Assembly: GCA_905220665.1 (NCBI GenBank)
Contig: CAJNAR010000151.1
Coordinates: forward strand, 124,001 to 188,000
Length of the DNA: 64,000 bases
Direction of reading: 5' to 3'
Source: Albugo candida
Taxonomy: Eukaryota; Oomycota; Peronosporomycetes; Albuginales; Albuginaceae
Shown: positions 1 to 12,063 of the stretch, piece after piece
Layout: every line of letters begins with the position of its first letter
Numbering within the stretch: the first letter of the stretch is position 1
Position numbers and translations under genes: made by a program
The notes under the pieces: generated by a model
Told to the model about the DNA's origin: nothing
The model's database searches: none
What the model saw: the letters and a program-made list of their open reading frames with translations, nothing else

Positions 1-195
1 TTTTCGGACAGATTGGAACGCAGGCGAGTCACTTGATTCAGTGAGCATATAATGGAGGTTAATTCCATTGATCTTGCTATTTATTTTTTATAAATACAAA
101 GTTTACACCCGCTGATGGATTACTTCCCCGATTCATTGTATTTGCTTCGTATCTTCAAGCTCCTAGATAACGACTCTGGCAGCCTTGTGGGTAAG

Positions 196-1831
196 TCAGA
201 CAGACGCCAACGAAATACTCTGAGCATCAGACGTTGTGATGGGAAAGTTGAAAACTGAGCTCACTGGATAATGATCCGATAAGTCGGTCAGTTCCATACG
301 GTCTCTAAATCGTTCTATGATGAATGAGGAGATCGCCCATTCTGCGATAAATAGCTTGACTGTATTCGTAAATGCTTGAATTGTTGGCTGGCCCACTGGT
401 TGTAAATATGGCCCTACGAATCAACAGCATTCAACTGGAGAATGAGAAGAATGCTATTTCTTTACGCCATACCTTCCGCATGGAGAACATAATCAAGCCA
501 TTCTTTGGGACAACATGGACAATAACATTTTTCCTGACCAAAAATATCTCAGCTAAGTGTTCATAGGTATATTGCCAATTTACCGATCCACATGGTTGTT
601 TGGTAGCTTCAGAAGGATGATAGGTTTTGCTCTATCAAAATCTTTTAGACATTGGAGCCACGAAAAAGAAACATTTCGTACCTCTTTTATACCCCAACTA
701 GCAACATATGAGTTGGCACAGCCACCACTAGAAGCAGCTCCATCACGTCCAACAAGTACATTTGCTCGTGGGCTAGGATCGAAGTTAATAGAGTAAGAAT
801 TAGACGACTAAAACTTACTCGCTCGTGTATTCAACTTGACCAATCCGAAGCGGGACTTTGCCACCCAATATCTTGACCAAATTGCTGACTTCTTCGGGAT
901 AGGTTACATTATCGACATTAAAATCGCCAGCAAATAGCACCGGCTAAAACAGTCAAAGAGCTGTTATGAATTGAAACTACAGTCAATAATCCGATGTTGC
1001 TTACTTCATGATTCGGAATGTTTTGCTCTTTCACAAAGTCCCGCATCTATTTCATAGCATACACGTAAGCACCCGTGAATGATAGACTACAAAAAGATAG
1101 AAACCTGTTCTGCCTGCTTCGCTCGAACTTGACGGCCTTCTTCTGTCGACCATGCCTGTAAATGCGTCGCAAATATATTAAAGTATTTGGTAACTCCTCC
1201 TTCTTTTTTAACGATTCGAGCATACTTGACCCCTTTTGCTGCCAAGCAATCAGCGCCATGACAAGCATTCTTGTAGACAATGTGTTTTTCTACGGTTATT
1301 TTCCATCGTGATACTATCCAAACACCGCCATTCGTAATGCTACAGAGCTTGTGAGCATTGAGATTTGGCTTCCGCATGCATACTGACTACCTAGTGAAGG
1401 AGTATGGATCCGATAGAACTTTTGTGGAGTACGGGAAACCGAGATCAGTGAAATTCTTTGCCATCTTCTCGAACTGGTCCTTTTTAAAGACTTCAGCGAA
1501 AGAAATCACATCGATGGGAATTTGAAGATCTGGAGCATTATCTATCAAGGATTGGGGAATTCGCTCCAAACGCTCCTTTTGGCCGTCCAGAGAGATGAGT
1601 GGAGTACGTCCAAAGGCATTATACTACAAAAATCAAGTGAGCTAACAAATTGTATAGTCAGATGTTTGTATTGCATGCCTGAATGATGCGCATTGACATT
1701 GTATCCGGTTTTATATTTTGGGATGTTGTTATTGGCGAATATAAAGCGATTATAGAGGTTATAATTGCAGTGAAGACACCTGATTTGCGATAACGCGCCT
1801 GCAATTGAGGAAGCGTACGCGCACACTTCAT
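196..1831 (-). CDS. neutral sphingomyelinase-like phosphodiesterase
   Basis: Endonuclease/exonuclease/phosphatase-fold enzyme, closest by eye to sphingomyelinase C / neutral sphingomyelinase, which hydrolyses sphingomyelin to ceramide and phosphocholine. Family motifs appear in order across exons: YNAFGRTPLISLDG near the start, DVISFAEVF (metal-binding Glu), SITNGGVWIVSRW, KGVKYARI, FATHLQAW with RQVRAKQAEQ, PVLFAGDFN and the terminal DLSDHYPV (catalytic Asp-His). The start at 1831 gives a predicted membrane segment (about residues 17-30) before the catalytic domain; an upstream exon is possible. At least five introns are needed. The first (1624-1678) reads GC-AG and restores frame exactly; the second is 1340-1390. 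The enzyme class is well supported, but the true substrate cannot be read from sequence and another EEP-fold phospholipase is possible. Confidence 0.82.
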
Positions 1832-2198
1832 TGGGTCTAAGGGTAAATGAAAAGTAAGGAAAGTCTGACACAGAAAGAAGGACAATCGGCATCACAGCTG
1901 CTTGTGGGAGCCAATCATAAGAAGCTAGGAATGCCTTTCGTAAGTATTACAGCCAACCAACTGGCAAAATCTCGGATCGTGGATAGGCGAGCTGTCTGTT
2001 TTTTCCATTAAGGTTTATAAGAACCAGCTTGAAATTTAGTAATCTCGGATAAGCCCCTCTGCCAGACTTCTCGAGCCATGACATCTGAGTTTGTGTAGAA
2101 TACGAATGCACGCAAACTGATGCGTGCAAAAGAAATACGATTGAGACCAGAACATATCGGGATTCTACCGGTTACATATGACTTATTTACTAAAAAAA
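1832..2198. other. intergenic stretch upstream of the sphingomyelinase-like gene
   Basis: No certain gene. On the minus strand 1947-2129 is open and could hold an extra 5' exon of the sphingomyelinase-like gene, but no family motif confirms it. Confidence 0.4.
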
Positions 2199-2705
2199 TT
2201 ACTCCATCCGTAACGACTCACAGTATTGGTCGATAAGTGCGAATACTCTGTTGATAGAATCTGCTTTGTGCGAGTAAAATAGAAAAACGCCATATGAAAC
2301 TTTTTGCCCAATCAAAACACCGTCATCCAGACTTGAAATTGCTATGAACGATGTGAATGAGGCTTGTAACAAATGGAAGCGATGAGAGCCACAAGCAAAA
2401 GACGTTTGTAACTTTTGCTGTGTCACTTTATCGCTTTTGTGGATGGCATGAACATGTATCTTATCAGCCTGTACTATGTCGGGTTCACTGCGGCTCTGAA
2501 ATGCGCTGAATATATCTGGAGGATGTATTGCGAAAGTCTCATTGCCAACACTCAAAGCGCAAGGACTGTGTCCCAAGCAACCCACCGCAAACTCGGCCTG
2601 CATTTTGTTATTCAGGTAACATATACCACCGTATAAATCCAAGTACCGACTATAATGAAATACACGCTCAAAGAAGCTGCGCCATTCACGTTCTTGTCGA
2701 CGCAT
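2199..2705 (-). CDS. hypothetical protein (168 aa)
   Basis: I do not recognise this protein. The frame is open for 168 codons, far longer than neighbouring shadow frames. Its C-terminal half has a regular hydrophobic pattern (FIAISSLDDG..LIGQKVSYGVFLFYSHKAD) and ends INRVFALIDQYCESLRME, which looks like a folded domain with a closing amphipathic helix. No signal peptide or membrane segment is evident. It sits 80 bp downstream of the RFC3 stop on the same strand. An alternative upstream ATG lies in another frame, so the 5' end may be spliced. Confidence that it is a gene is moderate; no function is offered. Confidence 0.45.
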   Translation of the reverse strand: MRRQEREWRSFFERVFHYSRYLDLYGGICYLNNKMQAEFAVGCLGHSPCALSVGNETFAIHPPDIFSAFQSRSEPDIVQADKIHVHAIHKSDKVTQQKLQTSFACGSHRFHLLQASFTSFIAISSLDDGVLIGQKVSYGVFLFYSHKADSINRVFALIDQYCESLRME

Positions 2706-2785
2706 TGATATTCTGCCGCTATTACATCTACCATTAACTTTGATGACATATAGGAGTTAACTGTTTTATAACAGGTTCTATATTG

Positions 2786-4225
2786 TTACATATATAGATC
2801 GAGTAAAAATTTCTTGTACAGTGTCATGAATTTCGCAATAAAGGCTTCAAAATGAAAAATATCTTTAGAGCCACGCTGCATTCGATGTTCATAAAATGCA
2901 GCCCACTGCAGTAGCTCATGCTTTAGATCGTCGTCGAGGCGAACCATGAGTTCTCTACATAAAACCTGAGCAGCTTTTAGCGTCCTGGATTCTCAACTTT
3001 GAATTTGATGAATTGGACTGCAAACCCACCTTCAAAATGATCTCTGAAGGTATACAATTGGCCAATAACTCATAGATCATCTCCCTGGCTTTCATTAGAC
3101 TAGAGAAACAGCATCATAAATGAAATTTACTCGTTCTTTGAAATACACAATTACCCAGCGGGTGATTGCTCTTGCAAGATGACTTTGGATAGAGTGCAAA
3201 TGTATTCTTCCCATGCCGGCAATTGTATCTCTTGATCTTCTGCAAAAGGATACCTAATTGAAACATGCATGCAATAAAGTCAATCCTGATCCACTGAGTG
3301 AAGACGAACCGTTGAACGTGGCAAGTCTCTAGTATCAGAAGTGCTCGACGCAAATTTCGGTCGCTTCGCTGCACAATTTTCTGTCCTAATGATGGAAGGT
3401 ACGAAATGCCTTCATGCTTACAGACAGATTCTAAAACACTGCAGATCTGTAGAGATACAAGAATGAGATGCTGCAAGAAACAAGAACGTTCGTACCTCTT
3501 TATTTGTCGGCGCGCTGACGCATATCCCGAGGCAACGACTACGAAGAGGTTCAATAATCTTTGACGAGCTGTTACAGCATAAGATGAGGCGACAAGTTGC
3601 AGTGTATTTCTCCATGGTCCGGCGTAACGCATGTTGGGCGTGCTTTGATAGCCTATCGACCTCCATCAAAAGTACAACTAAAGAGTTTGATAAGGAGAGC
3701 CTGTTAGAGTACAAGCTTCTGCATCGGCGTACCTTTAAATGGCTTCTTCGCTTTCGTGTCAGCGAGATGATACTGCGCGATTTCCTTCAGTACTTCCTGG
3801 ACGATCAACCGGTCGTGATTATTGACATCAGAGGGATTCATTTCAATGTGGTAATTGCTTGCTACGGTCGTGATCTCAATTTTGACGCTTCTATCTGGAA
3901 CCTATAACAGCCAGTGAGTGCCATTCTCAGTAATATGTGCCTCATATCTTTGACCTTGAAGGATTTGTGCTCTAAACGTTGCTGCAACAATTGTTTGAGT
4001 TCTCGTCAACATTCTTACTTTTGCACTAACCTTGCGTACACCTTTGCCATACATTGCGTGCAAAAGCGCCATTATTCGGGTCTTTTTGCCAGCGCCAGAG
4101 GGACCATAAACTAATAGATGAGGGAAATCATCCGATAATGATAGATTTTGAAGCCTTCTTGTGATCTGTGGATGGTAATCCAGTGCATCCAATTCATCTG
4201 GACGATATTTATCAACCCAGAGCAT
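2786..4225 (-). CDS. RFC3: replication factor C subunit 3 (clamp loader small subunit)
   Basis: Small AAA+ subunit of the RFC clamp loader that opens PCNA at primer ends. The N-terminus MLWVDKYRP is the classic RFC3 start, followed by [17 protein letters not shown] (Walker A), [34 protein letters not shown] (sensor 1) and PLRSRC (the SRC arginine-finger box). The C-terminus [16 protein letters not shown] matches the family's terminal helix and ends at 2786. Several short introns interrupt the gene: one after GKGVRK near 4030, one before [18 protein letters not shown] near 3906, one after KKPFK near 3730, and more in the collar domain at 2960-3480. The exact inner exon borders downstream of 3500 were not resolved. 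Tandem with and downstream of the methionyl-tRNA synthetase. Confidence 0.93.
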
Positions 4226-4455
4226 CCTAGAGCTTTTACTATGATATAATTGATACTAGAATGATAAGTTCGCATCTTATCACTATGTCCTGGTATATTG
4301 GACTATAAATGGTACTGTTCGAGAACTAGTCTGTAATTTATGCAATGTATAACAAGCTTAGATGAGTCTATGCACGGAATGTCTATTAAGCTACATCCTG
4401 TGACTGATCAAACATCAAATTCTTACATTATAACGAGGTACTCGAGTCACGTAAT

Positions 4456-6738
4456 TCAACTAATCCGAGCATCATTCAATGTTTTCGCTCGACATACACC
4501 GACTGGAGTTTTAATCACTTGATCTTTGTATGTGGCGATTCCTTCAGCGTTTGTGCGCAATTCAACTGCCACTTTTTCCCAAACCTTCTGTTTTTTGAGT
4601 TGTGCGGCGGAAAGAGGATCACCATTCTCAGTATCTATTACCACACGATCACCAGGTTTTGCGTCCGGTGGAGGTTCCACAAATTCGACTCGCTCATGTG
4701 CTTCATCGGAAGCACACAAAACCATCCCAAACGATTTGAATCCACGCAATTTAGCTGGTTTTAGATTAAGTAAAACCAAAACTTTGCGGTTTTTCATCTC
4801 TTCCAATTTGTAGAATTTCCTCAAACCTGATGCAATTTGTTTGGGTTCGGCTTCTCCGATTTCAATTTCTTCGCAATAAAGCTCATCTGAATCAGGATGA
4901 GGCCATACCTGTGTAATCTGACCAACGCGAATGTCAAGTGATGCAAATAGTTGCAGATCGTTCTTTTTCGGTTTTGTTGCGACCGAAGCATTTCCATTTG
5001 CTTTTTTCTCAAGAGATTGTTCAGCTTGGAGAATCTCTTCTGCAGTCAGCACTTTCTGGAAAAGTATATCGCCGACAACAACTTTAGTTCCGGCGACGAG
5101 ATTATCGAATGACGGAGATAATTCAATCAACTTTTGGGGTGGCGTGCCTAATTTCTCAAATATCTTGTCTGAAGTATTTGGGATAAAAGGCGCCAAGAAA
5201 TGTGCGATTAAATAAATCGCTTCCAAACAAGTACGGACAACCAATAATCGAGGCGCATTCTCAGTCATGTGCCAAGGTGCTTTGTCAGTCAGGTATCGGT
5301 TGACGTCACGTAGCGCGTCGACAACGAGAATCACTGCTACTTGCAACGCAAAGTCGCGATAGGCAGCCTCAGATTCTGACAGCAATGTGATGAAATCGAA
5401 GGGCCTATCGGGACTCAAAGTGTTTGGTACCACTCCGTCCGCATACTTTTTACAAATATTGACAGTGCGGTGCACCAAATTGCCTAAAGTATCTGCCAGT
5501 TCTGCATTGTGAATGTGAATGAGGTCATTCTCTGAAAATGGCCAGTCCTGGCCATATCGTGCGGAACGAACCAGAAAATAACGGAAGGATTCAAGCCCAA
5601 ACTTGTTCATGATGTCATATGGGTCTACAACGTTTCCAATACTTTTGCTCATTTTTGATCCATCTTTAGCGTTTACGAATCCATGAGCAAACACACTTTT
5701 TGGTAAAGCAATCCCGGTACTCATCAGAATACACGGCCAAATCACGCAATGAAACCAGGTGATGTCTTTTCCAATGATATGAACATTTGCTGGCCAATAC
5801 GTTTTCGCTTCAATTTGATCTGGAAATCCGATCGCGGATAGATAATTTGCCAAAGCATCAAACCATACATAAAGCACATGTTTCGGATCGTTTGGTAGAG
5901 GAACTCCATGCGAGAACGTATTCCGAGATGATGACAGGTCCTGTAAAGGTTCTTCCAATCTCTTCATGATCTCTTGTCGACGTGTTTCAGGCTGTAGGAA
6001 TTCAGGATGCGCATGAAGGTGGTCGATTAAGCGCTGCTGATATTTCGACATTCTGAAGAAATATGATTCTTCACGCATTTTTTTCAGTGGAATTCCCGAA
6101 ACAGGATCTTTGTACTCACTTTGATGAGCTTCCACTTCGGTCACAAATACCTCTTCGCGTACATTGTACCATCCTTCATACGTCCCCAGGTATATATCAT
6201 CTCTATCCAGCGCACGTTGAAAGAGCCACTGAGCAAATACCTTGTGTTTCTCACTCGTTGTGCGTATGAATGACGAATTTGACATGTTTAAATCTCGTGT
6301 CAACTGCTCGAAAATGGCTGCATATTTATCACATAATTCCATCGGAGCAACACCTAATGCGTCCGCTGTTTGAGCGATTTTTTGTCCATGTTCATCCGTA
6401 CCGGTCAAAAAATACACATCTCGTCCAAACATACGGTGATAACGAGCAATTACATCTGCAGTGACATTTTCATACGCGTGCCCCATATGTGGCTGTCCGT
6501 TTGTGTAGTGAATGGCGGTCGTGATGTAGAATTTCTCTCGTGTATCATTGTTCATCTCTATTAGATCATTAAGCTTCTGTTCCAATATACGAATACGAGT
6601 ATCTTTCTGCTCAATCGCTCGTTCCAGTGCCGCGATACGCTGCAAAAGAGTTTGCTCATTTTCAGTGCAATTTGCCGCCATCCATTCGCTGCGTCGCTGC
6701 AATGATTGGAGAAATAGTGGCTTATTTAGACCAATCAT
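4456..6738 (-). CDS. methionyl-tRNA synthetase, bacterial-type core with C-terminal EMAPII domain
   Basis: Class I aminoacyl-tRNA synthetase charging tRNA-Met; 760 residues in one exon. Residues 1-20 are basic and Met-rich, 25-62 form a coiled coil (NEQTLLQRIAALERAIEQKD), and the catalytic core starts near 65 with YITTAIHYTNGQPHMGHAYE (HIGH motif as HMGH). The signature KMSKS (DGSKMSKSIGNVVDPY) is near residue 362. The connective peptide has the YEGWYNVREEVF knuckle but no cysteines, as in zinc-free bacterial enzymes. From about 592 there is a tRNA-binding EMAPII/AIMP1-like domain (FASLDIRVGQI, PHPDSDELYCEEI) ending GVCRAKTLNDARIS. Met1 (6738), Met19 and Met63 are in-frame starts; the first would add a presequence-like leader. 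Core phylogeny looks bacterial rather than the archaeal-like eukaryotic cytosolic form. Confidence 0.95.
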   Translation of the reverse strand: MIGLNKPLFLQSLQRRSEWMAANCTENEQTLLQRIAALERAIEQKDTRIRILEQKLNDLIEMNNDTREKFYITTAIHYTNGQPHMGHAYENVTADVIARYHRMFGRDVYFLTGTDEHGQKIAQTADALGVAPMELCDKYAAIFEQLTRDLNMSNSSFIRTTSEKHKVFAQWLFQRALDRDDIYLGTYEGWYNVREEVFVTEVEAHQSEYKDPVSGIPLKKMREESYFFRMSKYQQRLIDHLHAHPEFLQPETRRQEIMKRLEEPLQDLSSSRNTFSHGVPLPNDPKHVLYVWFDALANYLSAIGFPDQIEAKTYWPANVHIIGKDITWFHCVIWPCILMSTGIALPKSVFAHGFVNAKDGSKMSKSIGNVVDPYDIMNKFGLESFRYFLVRSARYGQDWPFSENDLIHIHNAELADTLGNLVHRTVNICKKYADGVVPNTLSPDRPFDFITLLSESEAAYRDFALQVAVILVVDALRDVNRYLTDKAPWHMTENAPRLLVVRTCLEAIYLIAHFLAPFIPNTSDKIFEKLGTPPQKLIELSPSFDNLVAGTKVVVGDILFQKVLTAEEILQAEQSLEKKANGNASVATKPKKNDLQLFASLDIRVGQITQVWPHPDSDELYCEEIEIGEAEPKQIASGLRKFYKLEEMKNRKVLVLLNLKPAKLRGFKSFGMVLCASDEAHERVEFVEPPPDAKPGDRVVIDTENGDPLSAAQLKKQKVWEKVAVELRTNAEGIATYKDQVIKTPVGVCRAKTLNDARIS

Positions 6739-6901
6739 ATCTTGGCCATACCTGTTTTATCCTGTTACATAGATAACTTGCGTCATAGTCTGAATTTGTA
6801 ATCCGCATTAGCACGTGTATGCAGCTGGGTGTAGATAGAGAAAGCACCTACTGTGGTGGATCAAATCACTGTACTTTCATGACGAAAAGAAACGAATTGA
6901 A

Positions 6902-9859
6902 ATGACATTCCCGCATTCCTCCTCTTCTGTATCGATTCCAGCGTCCAAACCTTTTTTTCTCGAGTCTTCACATGAAGTATTTCAATCTTCTCACTATTCG
7001 GCATCTCCTCCAGCTGTAAACACAGCTTTTGGCAGTGTTTTAGACCAGTTACATTCCGAACAAAAAAGCACTATTGAAGCTCTTACGTACCAAGTCCAAT
7101 TTTATCGACAGCGCGAAGAGCGGTCCAGAAAAGAAGCCGATACACTTCGAACGTACGATATCTTCCCATATTTTCTTGCGAAGCTCACTTAATTTCTCAT
7201 TTTTAGGCAATTACTCGCGGTAGAATGCGATCAAGACGTCAAAGGCTTACTAGAAAGTATTGCGAGTATGACAGATGAGAATAGAAAGCTCGGAGAGCAA
7301 ATGGATAGCTTACATGCCAAGGAGGAACAGAGGCAAAATGAAGAGAGGGAACTGAAAAGCCAATTGGATTCTGCTCATGAACAACTTAAAGACGCTAGGA
7401 ATAAGATGACTGGTTTTCAAAATGCTATGGAACAGCTGGAGTTGAAGCTTCAACGTAAAGAGGCACAGGTACAAACACATTGGATGAGCTTAGAGCAAGA
7501 TTCCCGAACACTAAAGTTGGAATGTGAACGCTGGCAACAAGAAGCAAATAAGTCTTCTCAAAAAGTTTCTATGCTCGAAAAAGAACTAGATGCTGTAAAA
7601 AAAGAGTACGATTTGCTGCACAACGAGAGAATCAAAACGCAGGCTGAACGGACGAGTGACAGCTCGCGATATTCAAGAGAATTAGGAGCGATAAAGGCAG
7701 AACTGGCGGCCTGTGAGGAAGCCAAACGAATCGCTGAAGCAGAATTGACAGATCTGAACTTATCAATGACTTCGGAAAAGAGTAAATTGGAATCTGTCAT
7801 TAGTGAAAACAGACAAGAGCTAGACAGAGTAAAAGAAGCACTCGAGCGCTCTAATGGCATGCTTGCGTTGCATGAGAAGCGTCTTAGTACTGATGAGGAT
7901 CGGCTAAAAGAAAGTGAAAGCTCACGGCAAAATCTGATTGCCAAAATTGCCAGTTTGGAACATGAGAAGAAACACATTAACATGCAGCAACTAAAGCTTG
8001 AGAGGGATTTGGAAGTTGCTCAGTCTGAGTTGAAAAGCGCCAAGCTTCGCTTGTCGAGTCGAGATGATAGCGTCATGAAAACAACTCTGAAGACGGAATT
8101 ACAATTATTGAAAGATCGAATGCGTCTCGAGATTAAAGCTGAGAAGGAAGAACTCAAACGTCAAAAGGAGCAATTGGAATGTGATTTGGCCTCATTGAAT
8201 ACTGATCTACGCCACAAAGAGATGAAGATAGGACGTCTGGAAACAGAGATTCATAGTCGCGATGGGCATATCAAAAGTATGCAATTTGAAGCAATACAAT
8301 ACCGCGAGAAGCTAGAGATCTCACAGAAGGAAATTGATAGATTGAATGCTCAATTTCTTGAGTATAGAGACTGTAGGTCGTCCTTTGTTGAACGTCTTGA
8401 TAATGGTTTTCGCGAGCTCTTGGATGATCAAGATAGTTTGGAAGCTATCAAACAAGAAGTTTTGTCGTTACGGAAAATCAATTCTGAATGGGAACTAAAA
8501 ATGGCAAGGAATCAAAATCAAATTGATATGTTGGAGCGTGAAAAAAAGCATCTGAAGGCACAGTCGGCTGAATCCATCGCTGTACTCCAGTCCAAGTTGG
8601 AAGCAACCGATCAACAATTACAAGCAAAAGAAGAGAAAATCTCGCAATTGAAGCATTTTTCGAGAAGAGTGGCATTGATGGAAAAGGAGAAATGTCGACT
8701 TGAAGAAGAAATCGCGACTTACGAAAGCGATAAGACCCAACTCGCTGATATCGAGCATCAAAGATTGAAACATTTGCAAAATCAATTGCAGCAGAAAGAA
8801 AACGAGAAACAAGAACTTTATGATCGCTTATTGGAGCTGCAGCATGTGAAGATGCAAGACGATTGTGCATTGAAGGAAGTACGTCGTCAGTGTCAAGAGC
8901 GCGAGTTAGAGAAGTTGGCCGCATTGAAAGAAACCGAACGACTCGAAAAAATTATTTCTGATTTGGAAGCGACAGTTGAACAAACTCGAGAAGCCAATTG
9001 CACAATGACGGAAGAAAAAAGCGCCCGCGAAAAGAAATTGTTGCAGGAACGAAAGGAGATGCATATTGAAATGCAGGAACTAATTCGTCGCATTGAAGCT
9101 GTTGGGAAACGCAACAGTGAGCTTGGAAACAAAGTAACAAAATTATTACAGCAGTCAAAGTCCGATCAAGCTCAAGTCCTCGCTATGAATACTACTATTA
9201 AGAACCACCAAAGAAAATTGAAGCGTTATGAGCAAGATCTAACCAAACTTCAAGCAACACTGACCAAAGAGACCCAGGCCAAAGAAGACGCTGAGCGAAC
9301 TTCGCATCAGCTTCGCTCTCTGAAAGAAACGTATCAACATGAATTGAGCCAACTTCGAGCGACGGAAGGCAATAAACCTGACACAGCACGAGAAATTCTC
9401 GAACGAGAGCGTGATCAAGCACTTGAACGAATCAATACATTACTCAACTGTCAAGATCAGATGAAGGAAACCGCAGAAAAACATACCACACAGCTGATCG
9501 AAGAAATCGAGCAACTACAACAACTTTTGAAGAATGAACGGAAGCGCTCTGAGACACTACATTCAAACGAGAAGGCTCTCTTACACGATCTACAACAACG
9601 GACAGCGGCTTTGGATAAATTGGAACATGCGTATGTGATGTTACGGAAGGAACGCATCGAACGCAAACGATCGATACTGATCGAACCGGCTTCTTCAGAA
9701 CCTCCCATTTACATATCACCGGAATCAGACACAAGGAATCACTCTCCTTCATCGAGTCCAACGGAATCGACCCGAAGCCCATACGAAAGTTTGGTATCTC
9801 GTGACCTCGCTGTTCTATTATCAAATTTGGAGAAGATGTCGGATAGCACACAAACCTGA
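6902..9859 (+). CDS. long coiled-coil protein (about 967 aa)
   Basis: A short N-terminal exon (6902-7152) with a Ser/Phe-rich head is spliced over a 54-nt intron (GTACGA to TTTTAG, 7153-7206) to a long exon. Frame is preserved (ADTLRT-QLLAVECDQ). From about residue 60 to 910 almost the whole chain is heptad-like, rich in Glu, Lys, Gln and Leu, as in centrosomal, basal-body or Golgi tethers. The last 50 residues are Ser/Pro-rich and polar (PASSEPPIYISPESD), a plausible phosphorylated tail. No motor, globular or membrane domain is visible. It is transcribed divergently from the methionyl-tRNA synthetase across 163 bp. A structural or tethering role is an inference from composition only; orthology to a named centrosomal protein could not be judged. 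Confidence 0.85.
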
Positions 9860-10600
9860 CGATCATAGGCGCGCGACACTGAAGTTACAGGGAGAAGGAA
9901 TGGGTTATCCAAAGCAGAGATCTGCTCGATTCATGGATTTCTTGCAAGTTCATGGAGAAACTTTGGAGTGATTATGTGTTTTTTTACAAAAATCCAACCG
10001 TTGCAGCACGCAGACTACCTCAATGATCTCTGGTCTCATAAAGTGAGCTTTCGGCCGTCGACCACTCGGAAATGATTTCAACGCCAGTAATGCGATCCCT
10101 TTAAGCAAACAAATGCGAGCATTTATGAAAAAGTGCATAGTGTCGAGTCGATTTGGTGAGATGGCATCAATGACTGTAAATAATACACTGCTTCAGAAAG
10201 ATTCTCTTAGTATTTTGTATCAGTCAGTCGGAATGCAGAAAAAGACGTTTTCGTTTACATCGTATGAATACAGCAATAAGAACGTGATGCACTAATAAGA
10301 ATGCTTTCGGATCAAACAATAAAATTGCGGGAAGAAGTATTATTGCAGAACAAAGCCATTGAGAGTATCGTATTCGATACTGACTTTTCGTGTCTACAGA
10401 TTTGTTACAAAGTGAGCGTTCAAAGGACACGGAAGTGACCAAGTGTGTGCTTTACACAATTGCATTGACACATAATACATGCCAGCCTTCACAATGATTG
10501 GATGAAAAGGATGGCATTTCCTCCAATCCAGCTGCATCATCATAATTTGTCTTTGTATACTCGCTATACGCTGTTACCATCACGATATTCGTTTTGAGAG
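9860..10600. other. intergenic region with short open frames
   Basis: About 740 bp between the coiled-coil gene and the SPOUT1-type gene. Both strands have frames of 60-72 codons (minus 9950-10138 and 10224-10442; plus 10113-10295), none with a recognisable motif. A plus-strand segment from 10310 (MLSDQTIKLREEVLLQNK) looks coiled-coil-like but runs into a stop after about 40 codons. I see no firm gene here. Confidence 0.4.
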
Positions 10601-11873
10601 TTGCAAGCAATGATCAGCAGCGAATCAAGTGACGAAGAGCTTCCTCTACGACAAAGAACGCACGCAACGCCACTAAAGAGAAATACAACGGATACGGGTA
10701 AAAAAAGTAACAAGATAATTAAAGTTCGATCAGAATCTACCGACAAGAAAACTTCTGATCGGAATACTATCAGTAGTGATGTCAAAATTGCACCCAAAGC
10801 AGTTTGTGATGGGAAAATAGATGCGGATCTGAACACTTCCGTACAGAGAGGTAGAATGCAAACTGTGACCATCGCGCTTCCGGGCTCTATTATCGAAAAT
10901 GCCCAAACAAAAGAGCTGAAAACGTATTTGGCCGGCCAAATTGCTCGAGCTGCAGTTATATACCAAGTCGATGAGATTGTTGTATACGACGATCATCTTG
11001 GTCAGAAATCTTCTGAAAGTGGTCCTCAAGCGTCAGAGACTATCCAGCGAGATGCGTACGATTGCCACGTATTCCTAATGAGAATCTTGCAATATCTGGA
11101 AACGCCACAATATCTTCGTAAACAGCTTTTTCCCAAACATACAGACCTCAGTTGTGCCGGCTTACTGAATCCATTGGACATTCCACATCATGTACGATCG
11201 ACAGAACAAAGCGTTTATAGAGAAGGAGTGGTATCCGATCGAATGCTGGGAGAAAAAGAAGGATCGTACGTGTACGTTGGACTCCAAAAAGAGGTTCGAG
11301 TCGATAAACGTATCCATCCTGGCATTCGTGTGACTGTCAAGTTGGACCAAACGACAAAACATTCAAAGAAATGTATGTTTTCTCAATTGATGGAAATGCT
11401 TATACGTGTACTGACACCTATGAACAGTGTTAGGAACACTTGTATCTCCACTAGAACCACGACAGAAAACTGGGATCTACTGGGGATACAACTGTCGATT
11501 TGCTTCATCGCTTCGACATGTATGGCAAGAATGTCCATTTGAAAATGGTTATGATCTTAAAATTGGAACTTCAGAACGCGGTAATAAATCCACAAATGAC
11601 TCAACATTCTCCTTACCAGCTTTCAAACATGCTTTGATCGTGTTTGGTGGAGTTGCTGGAATTGAAGAATGTGTGGGCAGCGATGAAACGATAGCGCTTT
11701 CAGGTGAAGAGAGTCATAAATTGTTTGACATGTGGGTGAATACATGCCCCTCCCAAGGAAGTCGGACCATCCGGACTGAAGAAGCAGTACTGATATCGCT
11801 CTCTGCATTGACGCCCCACCTACGCACGTCTGCTGAGAGCCCAGAAACTGTACTGGGAGCTTTGGGAGTATGA
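10601..11873 (+). CDS. SPOUT1: SPOUT-domain RNA methyltransferase, SPOUT1/C9orf114 family
   Basis: Predicted S-adenosylmethionine-dependent RNA methyltransferase with an alpha/beta-knot (SPOUT) fold; the human member is C9orf114/CENP-32. A charged N-terminal tail of about 85 residues precedes VTIALPGSIIENAQTKELKT and QVDEIVVYDDH. Next come CHVFLMRILQYLETPQYLRK, PLDIPHHVRS, YREGVV and, in the last exon, SPLEPRQKTGIYWGY, GYDLKIGTSERG and the cofactor-knot segment CPSQGSRTIRTEEAVLISL. One 55-nt GT-AG intron (11373-11427) joins the parts in frame and gives 405 residues. The 3' end converges on the cyclase gene 190 bp away. A broken copy of its last exon lies at 32.5 kb. Family assignment is firm; RNA target unknown. 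Confidence 0.92.
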
Positions 11874-12063
11874 GATGTGCTCATGTGCAATGACTTTCCA
11901 GTATGGTATCACTACATTGCTCCGAGTCACGACGTAGAAATCCGCTTTTTGCGCGTTTCACAAGTAGGCGCATTGAAAGTCTATAGAGAAAGCGAGTGAT
12001 CGCAACAAGAAAAGCTATTTTGCCATACATTTATGCCACTTATTCGATCGCAGTCTAATCGTC

